Below the pieces are notes generated by a model. That model was not told the DNA's origin and made no database searches. It saw only the letters and a program-made list of their open reading frames with translations. Of a stretch of DNA of 25,426 nucleotides, positions 14,065 through 22,159 are shown in pieces. Origin of the DNA: CAYLMG01 sp964568365 (GTDB lineage Bacteria > Planctomycetota > Phycisphaerae > Sedimentisphaerales > Anaerobacaceae); contig CAZMQF010000014.1 of the NCBI GenBank assembly GCA_964568365.1, positions 1 through 25,426 on the forward strand. The letters are read 5' to 3'. Position 1 is the first letter of the stretch, and every line of letters begins with the position of its first letter. Position numbers and translations under genes: made by a program.

Positions 14065-15660
14065 TCAGTCGATTTTTGGAAGTGGACCAGCCTTAAATTC
14101 CGCCAGCAGAGCTGCCTTTTCACACATCTGTTTGATTACCGCTATCATATCGCAGTAGGGGACATTAAGGCCTGGTTTTCGACCGGAAGAATCCTTGACA
14201 GTCGCCTCCTCACAAAGAGTTTTAATTATGTCACTAAGCTTGTATGAGCATTCTACTGTTATCGGCGGCACGTTGGTTATCTTCCGTATCAGCCGGACGC
14301 CTCCGGAAGCGAGCGGTGCATCTATTGTAATACTGCCGTCCTCGTAACGAATAAACGTATCAGGCCGGCAGTATATCGGCGCACCGAAAATTACTATTCG
14401 CGGCAGCCCGCTTCGGCTGACGAATATGCCTTGATGACTTGCCGATGGAACCTTGTCAAGATAAATACTCCTGGCAATTATATCCCGGATCACAGCTATA
14501 TCGTCTAATTTAAGAAGCTGTTTATACGCCGCAAGCCTTATATCAAAGTCATCATCCCGCAGAAGCCTTTGGGATATTGCTGATGCATCATTGCGTCTTG
14601 CACCATAGCCTATCGCTTCGAGAGCCTTTATCCTGTTGGGGCTGTCCATATCCAAGGCTATCTGGCGAAGTGCCTGCAGACCGCGGTCGTCGCCCATATT
14701 TAATAGACAGCTCGCCGCCCTTAGGCGTATTTCTTGTTGCGGCGAATTCAGCAGCGTAGCTACTTTATCTGCCGCCGGTGTCCCTATTGCTTCGAGCGCT
14801 ATCTCGCTTGCGTCTTTATTCTCTGTTTCTGCAAGCTCATAAACCAGCCTGTCAATTCGCTCTTGAATAATAGCTTGATTCTCATTTAAAAAGGTGGCTT
14901 TGAGAAGCGAAATAAATTTTTGTTTTTGGCCCTTATATCGCGCCGGAACCGTCAAATCAATCTGGCCGGGCATTATCGCTTTTGCCGTTACCAATCCAAA
15001 ACGCTCGTTTATCCGGTTGCGAATCTGAGCCGAATTCCTGTAACCGGGCTGACGCATAACCATAATTATCGGATAATCGTCGTTGGCCTGTCCGCCGCCC
15101 AGCAAGAATCCTTCTTTCTTGTTAGCTCCGGTAACGTCTATTTTATCTATGTATATAGGCCCTTCTGCAACGGCCAGTGTTTTTGATGAAATTCCAAAAC
15201 GCCCCTTTGCTTTAAGCTCTGCTCCCAATAGCGTACCGCCTTCGAGAGATGTGGTCTGCGTGCCGGCAAGCGAGACTACTTTCACATCAAAGCGGTCGCC
15301 TTTTGAGGCCATTTCCGGTATCATTCCGTTTATATGAACGACTGCCGTATCCGGACTGTTTATATACTTATCCGCGTTTTTTTCTCCAGGCAGCTGTTTG
15401 AGTATATACTGCTGCAAATAGCTTCGGATTTGCACCGGGCATTGAGATGAGCCCGTCTGCCTCAGACCCCCGACCAGCCCGTAGCCTTCAACGGCAATTG
15501 TCTGCGATGAAACTATCTCCGTCAGCTCGCCTATTGTTAAGCCCATCTCTATTTTCGAAGCAGGCACAATCGGCTTTGCCGGTTCCTGCTCCTGGCAGCC
15601 GTCTAAAAGACCGGCCATTAATAGACTTATAACAAAAACCTTTATATGCTTTATTTCCAT
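14065..15660 (-). CDS. FlgI-like lipoprotein with HEAT-type repeats
   Basis: 531 aa. The N-terminus is a lipoprotein-like signal with 'LLDGC' (C22), though Asp at -2 is unusual. Residues ~40-270 match flagellar P-ring protein FlgI features: 'AVEGYGLVGGLRQTGSS', 'GDRFDVKVVSLAGTQTTSLEGGTLL' style segment, and 'AVAEGPIYID'. FlgI is normally ~365 aa with a plain signal peptide. Here the middle (~285-405) is instead made of HEAT-like repeats ('EIRLRAASCLLNMGDDRGL', 'DIRLAAYKQLLKLDD'), followed by a C-terminal domain I do not recognise. No other flagellar gene is in the window. It may be a diverged planctomycete ring-like or envelope protein rather than a working P-ring subunit. Located upstream of smc on the same strand. 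Confidence 0.75.
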   Translation of the reverse strand: MEIKHIKVFVISLLMAGLLDGCQEQEPAKPIVPASKIEMGLTIGELTEIVSSQTIAVEGYGLVGGLRQTGSSQCPVQIRSYLQQYILKQLPGEKNADKYINSPDTAVVHINGMIPEMASKGDRFDVKVVSLAGTQTTSLEGGTLLGAELKAKGRFGISSKTLAVAEGPIYIDKIDVTGANKKEGFLLGGGQANDDYPIIMVMRQPGYRNSAQIRNRINERFGLVTAKAIMPGQIDLTVPARYKGQKQKFISLLKATFLNENQAIIQERIDRLVYELAETENKDASEIALEAIGTPAADKVATLLNSPQQEIRLRAASCLLNMGDDRGLQALRQIALDMDSPNRIKALEAIGYGARRNDASAISQRLLRDDDFDIRLAAYKQLLKLDDIAVIRDIIARSIYLDKVPSASHQGIFVSRSGLPRIVIFGAPIYCRPDTFIRYEDGSITIDAPLASGGVRLIRKITNVPPITVECSYKLSDIIKTLCEEATVKDSSGRKPGLNVPYCDMIAVIKQMCEKAALLAEFKAGPLPKID

Positions 15661-15722
15661 AACTGTAGGCCCCGATTACAAAGCTCTTTTATAATATCAC
15701 TAAAATACTATTGTTTTTTCTA

Positions 15723-15781
15723 CTTGACGTCAAGCCAATATCTATTTGAATATGCAATGCTTACTGTACGTTCTTAAACGT
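15723..15781. promoter_or_regulatory. Palindromes in the divergent FlgI-like / GH43 intergenic region
   Basis: CTTGACGTCAAG (15723-15734) is a perfect 12-bp palindrome, and ACGTT-CTTA-AACGT (15768-15781) is a second inverted repeat sharing the ACGT core. They lie between the divergent genes, 42-100 nt before the GH43 start. The first overlaps a possible -35 (TTGACG). They may be operators for a regulator of the glycoside hydrolase, but no regulator gene is adjacent. Confidence 0.3.
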
Positions 15782-15823
15782 TGGTTCGGTTATCTTTAAT
15801 ATTCGGCTTTGAGGAAGAATATT

Positions 15824-16933
15824 GTGAAAAAAATAGCCTATAAAACCGGAGGTTGGTTGATTATTTTGGCGTTGTTTTTTTCGTCTTTTGCCGGTTCGGA
15901 GCAGAAAAGATATAACAATTTTCATCCGGGACAGTTATGGCTTGATAATAAAGGCGTCCATATCAACGCTCACGGCGGGGGGATTCTGTATTATAAGGGT
16001 ACTTATTACTGGTTCGGCGAGCACAAAGTGCAAGGCAGAAGGGGTAATATGGCACGGGTTGGTGTGAACTGTTATTCATCAAAAGACCTTTACAATTGGG
16101 AAGACGAGTCAATCGCATTAGAGGTATCAAAAGACCCGAACAGCCCCATTGTTGAAAACTGCATTATCGAAAGACCGAAGGTAGTTTACAATGAAAAGAC
16201 GAAAAAGTTTGTGATGTGGTTTCATCACGAGCTAAGAGGCAGGGGCTACCGTGCTGCGCGCTGCGGCGTTGCCGTAAGTGATAAAGTTACCGGCCCCTAT
16301 ACGTTTATTAAATCGTTTCGGCCGGACGCAATGGCCTGGCCGATAAATGCCACAGAGGAGCAAAAGGAAAATAGAGACCTGCAGTTTGTACAGGATTATG
16401 AAGGAGGCCAGGAATCTCGCGATATGACAATCTTTGTTGATGATGACGGGACGGCTTATCATATCTACGCCTCGGAAGATAACAATACCCTTCATATCTC
16501 GCAGCTTACTGACGACTATTTAAGCCACGCTGGAAAATATGTACGCGTTTTTGAAGGCAGGTATATGGAGGCTCCTGCCGTTTTCAAACATAAGGGAAAG
16601 TATTTTCTTTTTGCGTCAGACTGTACCGGCTGGAGACCGAATGCCGCCCGCTCCGCAGTCGCTGATACAATGTTGGGCCCATGGAAAGAGCTCGGTAATC
16701 CCTGCAGAGGTACGGATGAGCAGAATAAGGTGACATTTGAATCACAAAGCACTTTTGTTTTGCCGGTGCAGGCAGAGCAGGGCTCTTTTATATTTATGGC
16801 TGACCGCTGGCGGCCGTCCAACGCTATCGACGGAAGATACATCTGGCTGCCTGTAGAATGGGAAGACGAAAAACCCATTATTAAATGGCATGATGAATGG
16901 AATTTGAGTTTTTATGACAAAATAAAAAAGTAA
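15824..16933 (+). CDS. Glycoside hydrolase GH43, exo-beta-1,3-galactanase-like
   Basis: 369 aa from GTG 15824, chosen because GAGGAAG lies six nt upstream; a TTG at 15809 would sit on that site. A signal peptide covers ~1-26. The five-bladed GH43 fold is indicated by 'NAHGGGILYYKGTYYWFGEH' near the start and 'SRDMTIFVDDDGTAY' mid-protein. The usual N-terminal catalytic Asp of GH43 is absent. Instead the residues match the exo-beta-1,3-galactanase subgroup (characterised in Phanerochaete and Clostridium enzymes): Glu in 'IERPKVVYN' (E116), acid Glu in 'MEAPAVF' (E249) and Gln in 'ESQSTFV' (Q308) as the unusual base. It would release galactose from the beta-1,3-galactan backbone of arabinogalactan in the periplasm or outside. 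Convergent with a GH127 gene. Confidence 0.85.
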   Translation: MKKIAYKTGGWLIILALFFSSFAGSEQKRYNNFHPGQLWLDNKGVHINAHGGGILYYKGTYYWFGEHKVQGRRGNMARVGVNCYSSKDLYNWEDESIALEVSKDPNSPIVENCIIERPKVVYNEKTKKFVMWFHHELRGRGYRAARCGVAVSDKVTGPYTFIKSFRPDAMAWPINATEEQKENRDLQFVQDYEGGQESRDMTIFVDDDGTAYHIYASEDNNTLHISQLTDDYLSHAGKYVRVFEGRYMEAPAVFKHKGKYFLFASDCTGWRPNAARSAVADTMLGPWKELGNPCRGTDEQNKVTFESQSTFVLPVQAEQGSFIFMADRWRPSNAIDGRYIWLPVEWEDEKPIIKWHDEWNLSFYDKIKK

Positions 16934-16943
16934 GTTCTATATA

Positions 16944-16982
16944 AAAAGGACTCTCCTTTGGTTTTCGGAGAGTCCTTTTATT
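16944..16982. terminator. Bidirectional intrinsic terminator between GH43 and GH127
   Basis: AAAAGGACTCTCC (16944-16956) pairs perfectly with GGAGAGTCCTTTT (16967-16979) around a 10-nt loop, then TATTTT follows. The A-run on the left gives a U-run for the opposite strand, so it can end both convergent transcripts. Confidence 0.9.
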
Positions 16983-17010
16983 TTACTTACCGTTTCGTTT
17001 TAGAACTTTT

Positions 17011-19371
17011 TCATTTCTTTTCTTTGAGCACTCGAACGCCGGCGACACTGCCTGTTCTCTGGTCTTCGCCTTGAGCGGCAAACTTTACTGTAATCTTTTC
17101 CTTGCCCTTGATGAGCTCTTCCGGCAGCTTATAGTCAACTACGAGGGGCTCACGCTGGCGTTGTTCTGATCTTTGAAGTTTTTGTGTCTTTAACTTCTTG
17201 CCGTTAATAAGAATATCAAATTCGACTTCTCTGCGTCCGGCCGGCAGGTAAGTGACGCGTAAAATCAGAGGCTCATCTATTACCTTGAGGTCATACGAGA
17301 ACCAGCCACCGTTAAAGGCACGCCGGCTTGCAGGGCCCCGGCCTCTTCTGCCCGCATTTGAATTCTCGAACTGCAGATTATGGTCTAATTCCGGCTGTTG
17401 CTCGCCGGGCTGCACGAAATCGACAGTCCGGGCCTGCAGCTCCAGTTTTTCCTGTTGAATCCTTTCATATTCTTTTTGCTTTGTAGCCCATTCTTCGTCA
17501 GTAAAGATGTCCCAGTAGATTGTGTATCGCTTCTCGTGCATATTGTAGAAAGGATACAATTCTACATCGCGTGGCTTGCCCACATTGTCAAGCCTGAAGG
17601 TGTTCGGCTTATCGGCAACCGGTTTAACCCACTGCTCAACCGGCTTGTCGCCTGTCAGCAGCACCGGCACGTACATCAGCTCACCGGCTTTGGGGTCGTT
17701 TTCCGGGCCTAGCTCACCTGCCAGAACAAGGGGACCGTACATTGTTGCAACACGTTTGGGATTGTCCGGCATTGTCTCCAGGCGAAGTGACATCGGAATG
17801 CGAACATCGATTACATCGCCGTCTTTCCACGTGCGCGATAGTTTAACGTAGCTCGCCGGCTTTGATGTTACCTGCTCTGCTTTGCCGTTGACCTTTACCT
17901 CAAGGCCTTTCTTTGCCCAGTATGGATAGCGGATATAAACAGCCAGTTCAACGGGTTTGGAGCAATTAAACGTTAACTTTGTGCTGTCTTCGTCAGGAAA
18001 TTTGGTGTTTTGTGTAACTTTCAAGCCCTTTTCTTTCCAGTCAAGCTCCGAAGCGATAAACAAATTGATGTATAATTCTTTGTCGTTGTGATAATAGATA
18101 CATTGGCCGTACTTTGAATGGTTTTCCATCCCGGTGCCTACACAACAAGTAAAATCTTCGGGGTCCTGATAGTGCTTGAATCCGCCCATCTCCAGCGTGA
18201 GGTGATAAATCACTCTGCCGTCACCGGGGTGCTGAGACGAAAGAATATGGTTATAAAGCGCTCTTTCATAAAAATCTGCAGCACTTGCTCTGGGCTCGAA
18301 GCAGAACAGATGACTTGAGAGCTTGAGCATATTATAAACGTTACAGGTTTCGCTCGTGTTTGTGCCGAGCCGGTCGTTGAGCTTGTCCGGCTCGCCGAAA
18401 TATTCATTTAAGCCGTGGCCGCCCGTAACATAGGAATGATGATGGGCCACTCTGTCCCAGGCAAACTCGGCACCGGTTTTATACTTATCATCTCCGGTGA
18501 GCTCATATATTCTTGCCATCGCGATAAACTTGGGTATCTGGGTATTGCCGTGATAGTCAGGCAGAATATCTCTTTGTTCAATCATCGCGTCCATCATTTC
18601 CTTGTGGTGAAATTTTTTTGCCATTTGCATATATTTTTTGTTGCCGGTATCGGCGGCAAGGTCTGCAAGCGATTCGGCAATTCCCCCATGCTCGCAGAAC
18701 ATCACTTTCTGCATTTGCACATCGTTTAAATCGTCGATTATCGTATCTAACCAGTCCGCAACCCTGGCTTCGACAACGAGTGCCTTTTTGTTTGAGCATA
18801 TCCTGTATGCATCCCGCAATCCTGACATTTCCTTATGCAGGGTATAAATCGGCGCCCAGCAGCCGTTAAGGCTGAATCTCTGGGTTGTAATGTTTCCCTC
18901 CGAGACTTCCTTGAAAAGCTCCTTGCCTCGCGGAACGCACATCAGATAGCCGTTACCGTTTGCCTTTTGAATTACTTCAAGCTCATCAACGATGTAATCT
19001 ACTCTTTCTTTGAATTTTTCATCACCGGTCGATGCGTACATTAGTGACAGGGCGCTTAGATAATGACCGAGAGAGTGCCCCATAAGACCCTGTGATTCCC
19101 ATCCTCCATAAGGATCTGCCTTGCGTTCGAGTCCGGCTCTCATACGAAAGTTGGCCAGCAGTCTGTCGGGCTCATAGTTCATTAGTGATTTACCGCTTAA
19201 ATCCTGGGCGTGTTTAAATGGCCCATCGAGCAGCCGGACATCTTTTAAATCAAAAGTGCGTACCTTGAGGGCCTTGTCTTCACAGGTCTTCATCGCAGGG
19301 TCCTTGATTTCTGCAAAAACCTGAAAGGAAGAAATTAAAATCAGCCACACAGGCAAAAAACATGTTTTCAT
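17011..19371 (-). CDS. GH127 beta-L-arabinofuranosidase family protein
   Basis: 786 aa with a signal peptide (~1-20). The (alpha/alpha)6-barrel part spans ~40-450 ('LMGHSLGHYLSALSLMY', 'WAPIYTLHKEMSGLRDAY'). The four residues that bind zinc and catalyse in HypBA1 (Glu, Cys, Cys, Cys) are present as E341 and C343 in 'TSETCNVYNM' and C409-C410 in 'FTCCVGTGMEN', C409 being the expected nucleophile. Beta-sandwich domains follow (~430-640), then an Arg/Gly-rich linker (~678-692) and a C-terminal beta-rich domain. The family removes beta-L-arabinofuranose from plant glycans; some relatives act on other sugars. ATG with AGGAG seven to eight nt upstream. Probably periplasmic and acting alongside the convergent GH43 galactanase. 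Confidence 0.9.
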   Translation of the reverse strand: MKTCFLPVWLILISSFQVFAEIKDPAMKTCEDKALKVRTFDLKDVRLLDGPFKHAQDLSGKSLMNYEPDRLLANFRMRAGLERKADPYGGWESQGLMGHSLGHYLSALSLMYASTGDEKFKERVDYIVDELEVIQKANGNGYLMCVPRGKELFKEVSEGNITTQRFSLNGCWAPIYTLHKEMSGLRDAYRICSNKKALVVEARVADWLDTIIDDLNDVQMQKVMFCEHGGIAESLADLAADTGNKKYMQMAKKFHHKEMMDAMIEQRDILPDYHGNTQIPKFIAMARIYELTGDDKYKTGAEFAWDRVAHHHSYVTGGHGLNEYFGEPDKLNDRLGTNTSETCNVYNMLKLSSHLFCFEPRASAADFYERALYNHILSSQHPGDGRVIYHLTLEMGGFKHYQDPEDFTCCVGTGMENHSKYGQCIYYHNDKELYINLFIASELDWKEKGLKVTQNTKFPDEDSTKLTFNCSKPVELAVYIRYPYWAKKGLEVKVNGKAEQVTSKPASYVKLSRTWKDGDVIDVRIPMSLRLETMPDNPKRVATMYGPLVLAGELGPENDPKAGELMYVPVLLTGDKPVEQWVKPVADKPNTFRLDNVGKPRDVELYPFYNMHEKRYTIYWDIFTDEEWATKQKEYERIQQEKLELQARTVDFVQPGEQQPELDHNLQFENSNAGRRGRGPASRRAFNGGWFSYDLKVIDEPLILRVTYLPAGRREVEFDILINGKKLKTQKLQRSEQRQREPLVVDYKLPEELIKGKEKITVKFAAQGEDQRTGSVAGVRVLKEKK

Positions 19372-19513
19372 TTTGAATCTCCTAAAAAAACAGTAATTTT
19401 CAAAGTAGAAGAGATTATAACTTTGACGGCTTTTTTTTCAAGCTATTTTTACACGGCTTGTCGCGGTATTAAGGGCTTTTTGCGTGCTGCGGTTCTGCAA
19501 CCTGCTTATTTTA

Positions 19514-19542
19514 TTGATTTATGTGAATAATTTTTATATTAT
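19514..19542 (+). promoter_or_regulatory. Candidate promoter for the oligoendopeptidase gene
   Basis: TTGATT (19514-19519), a 17-nt spacer and TATTAT (19537-19542), about 70 nt before the start codon, in the 244-nt region shared with the divergent GH127 gene. Confidence 0.4.
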
Positions 19543-19615
19543 GCCTCAGTGCTGTAGTCATATTTTGGTGGGAAAAATATATCGCATTAATGGTGTTTTT
19601 TGAGGCTGAGAAAAA

Positions 19616-21499
19616 ATGAAAAGGAAAACTGTATTTTTCGTAATCATTTCTGCCTGGCTTTTTTCAATAACATTTCCAGCGGCAGCCGAGACCTGGGATA
19701 GGAAAGATATACCCGAAGAGCTGACCTGGAAGCTTGGGGATATTTATCCTTCCGACCAGGCCTGGCAAGAGGCTTATCAGGGTTTGTCTGAAAAGATGAA
19801 GTCAATTACGAAATATAAAGGCAAACTTGGCCAATCAGCAGATGAATTGACAAAGTGCCTGAAGCTTGGCAGCGATATCTCGAAAGAGCTTTCAAGATTA
19901 TCGAGCTACGCAAGTATGAAAGCCGACGAGGATTTGGGCAATTCGAGATACCTGGCTTTGCAGCAGAAGGCTCATAATCTTTCCACCGAGTACCGCTCTT
20001 TGTCCTCTTTTATAAAGCCCGAGATTTCGGCGATTGACACTGAGAAAATAGATGCGTTTATAAAAGAAGAACCTGAACTGAGCGTATATAAATTATTTTT
20101 GAAGGATATCCAGCGAACAAAGACTCATCGACTGAATGAAAGCGAGGAGAAAATTCTGGCCGATGTCGGTTTATTTGCTTCCGGACCGGAGAATATCTAT
20201 TCGGTTTTCACAAATGCGGAAATGCCTTATCCCGAGGTAACTCTATCGAGCGACCGAACGATAAAAATCACAAAGGCTGCTTATACATTGTACCGTGCCG
20301 AAAAAAACAGGGCTGACAGGGAAAAGGTCTTTAAGGCGTTTTTCGGCTCTCTCAATTCCTTCAAGGAAACATTCGCTGCTCAGTTATATGAGAATGTCAA
20401 AAAGGATGTCTTCTACGCCCGAACGAGAAAGTATGAATCCTCTCTGCATGCGGCCCTGGACCGTGATAACATTCCCGTGGAGGTTTTTCATAGTTTAGTT
20501 GATAATGTTCACAACAATCTCAATACTCTTCACAGGTATTTGAAACTTAAAAAAAGAATGCTCGGCCTTGACGTATTGCAATATTCCGACCTGTACGTCA
20601 CGGCGGTTGATAAGGTGGACGCCGATTATACGCCTGAGCAGGCCGAGCAGCTTGTCTTAAAGGCAGCCGGGCCGCTTGGAAAAGAATATACTGATATTTT
20701 AGAAAGGGCTTTTGGTCAGAGATGGATTGATTTCTACCCGACGCCTGGTAAGCGTGCCGGTGCTTATTCCAATGGTTCTGTTTACGATGTTCATCCTTAC
20801 GTATTGATGAATTATAATGGCAAATATGATGATGTAAGCACGCTGGCTCACGAGCTTGGTCATTCTCTGCATAGTTATCTTGCAAACACCAATCAGCCCT
20901 ACCCGACGGCTGATTATTCGATTTTTGTTGCGGAAGTCGCCTCGACTTTAAATGAGGCGCTGCTGATTGATGAAGTGCTTGAGCAGGTCAAGGACGATAA
21001 AGCTAAGCTGGCAATTTTGACTAATTATCTTGAAGATGCCAGGACTACTTTATTCAGGCAGACCTTGTTTGCGGAGTTCGAGTTGAAGATTCATCAGCTT
21101 GTCGAGCAAGGCCAGCCTCTAACCGGTGACCTTCTGAATCAGATTTATGGCGACCTGCTGAAGCTTTATTATGGCCATGATAAAGGCCTTTGTCATATTG
21201 ATGACCTTTACAGTAGCGAGTGGGCCTATGTCCCTCATTTTTATTATAATTTTTACATTTACCAGTATTCGACTTCTTTCTGTGCTTCTCAGGCTCTCTC
21301 AAAACAGGTCCTCGATAAACAGCAGGGCTCTATTGATAGGTATTTGAATCTTCTCAAGTCCGGCGGCTCTGATTATCCGATTAATCTGCTGAAAAATGCG
21401 GGTGTGGATATGACCACATCCGAGCCTTTCAATCAGACCATAGCTGTTATGAATGATGTTATGGACAGAATAGAGGAGATTTTAGGAAACAATCTGTAG
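19616..21499 (+). CDS. pepF: M3-family oligoendopeptidase F, exported
   Basis: 627 aa. Zinc motif H412-E413-L-G-H416 in 'LAHELGHSLHSYLA', with the third ligand E440 in 'VAEVASTLNEALL'. The helical N-terminal half begins 'LTWKLGDIYPSDQAW', characteristic of PepF. Unlike the classic cytosolic enzymes it starts with a clear signal peptide (~1-24, 'PAAAE' cleavage region), so it probably digests short peptides in the periplasm. The start has GAG motifs within 15 nt. Its last 18 nt overlap the 3' end of the convergent YjbQ-family gene. Confidence 0.93.
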   Translation: MKRKTVFFVIISAWLFSITFPAAAETWDRKDIPEELTWKLGDIYPSDQAWQEAYQGLSEKMKSITKYKGKLGQSADELTKCLKLGSDISKELSRLSSYASMKADEDLGNSRYLALQQKAHNLSTEYRSLSSFIKPEISAIDTEKIDAFIKEEPELSVYKLFLKDIQRTKTHRLNESEEKILADVGLFASGPENIYSVFTNAEMPYPEVTLSSDRTIKITKAAYTLYRAEKNRADREKVFKAFFGSLNSFKETFAAQLYENVKKDVFYARTRKYESSLHAALDRDNIPVEVFHSLVDNVHNNLNTLHRYLKLKKRMLGLDVLQYSDLYVTAVDKVDADYTPEQAEQLVLKAAGPLGKEYTDILERAFGQRWIDFYPTPGKRAGAYSNGSVYDVHPYVLMNYNGKYDDVSTLAHELGHSLHSYLANTNQPYPTADYSIFVAEVASTLNEALLIDEVLEQVKDDKAKLAILTNYLEDARTTLFRQTLFAEFELKIHQLVEQGQPLTGDLLNQIYGDLLKLYYGHDKGLCHIDDLYSSEWAYVPHFYYNFYIYQYSTSFCASQALSKQVLDKQQGSIDRYLNLLKSGGSDYPINLLKNAGVDMTTSEPFNQTIAVMNDVMDRIEEILGNNL

Positions 21500-21898
21500 A
21501 ACAATTGTTCTTGTTCTCGGCCGCGTGTCGAAATCGACTAAAATTATCTGCTGCCAGGTGCCGAGTGTTAATTTGCCGTCGACTACAGGAACACTTAGTG
21601 ATGGCCCTAAAAGCGAAGCCCTCACGTGTGAATGGCCGTTATCGTCATGCCAGGTCTCTTCATGTTCATAACGGATATCTCTTGGAGCTATCCTTTCAAA
21701 AGCCGCTTCTAAATCGTAATTTACCAGACCCGGCTCATATTCGGTCGTCGTTATCGCACCGGTCGAGCCGACGTTAAAAATCGTTACTGTCCCTTCTTTC
21801 ACTGCTGACCTGCCGACAAAGTCCCCAACCTGCTCGGTGATATCAACAATGTCACAGTTGCCTTTTGTTTTTACTGTTATTTTTTCCGTTTTTACCAT
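21482..21898 (-). CDS. YjbQ / UPF0047 family protein
   Basis: 138 aa, the family's normal length. Recognisable segments: 'VGSTGAITTTEYEPGL' (family motif HTTA-(I/V)-(T/S)-x-x-E), 'HDDNGHSHVRASLLGPSLSVPV' and 'LTLGTWQQIILVDFDTRPRTR'. The His of the HTTA motif is replaced (G-S-T-G-A), but the His cluster of the second motif is kept. Some members were reported to have thiamine-phosphate synthase activity in vitro; the physiological role is unclear. It converges on pepF with an 18-nt 3' overlap and no room for a terminator between them, so the two transcripts must overlap. Confidence 0.88.
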   Translation of the reverse strand: MVKTEKITVKTKGNCDIVDITEQVGDFVGRSAVKEGTVTIFNVGSTGAITTTEYEPGLVNYDLEAAFERIAPRDIRYEHEETWHDDNGHSHVRASLLGPSLSVPVVDGKLTLGTWQQIILVDFDTRPRTRTIVLQIVS

Positions 21899-22159
21899 CT
21901 GTGATAAGCCCTGTTTTGATTAAACGTTAACCATTTTTCAATTTATTTTCTCTGTAACTTTAGTAGATAGAACCTGTCGTGTCAAATCAGTTTTTAGTCC
22001 GATATATTCAGTGTTTTTTTAATTTTTGACTATATACAATGAATTAAAAAAAAATTTTAATCCGAGCTTATATAAGGTCTGAATATTGACGAATTGTTTT
22101 ACATATTAGCTTAGGAGTATTTGAGGGGGTGAAGTAACACATATTAATGAGATTACGAT

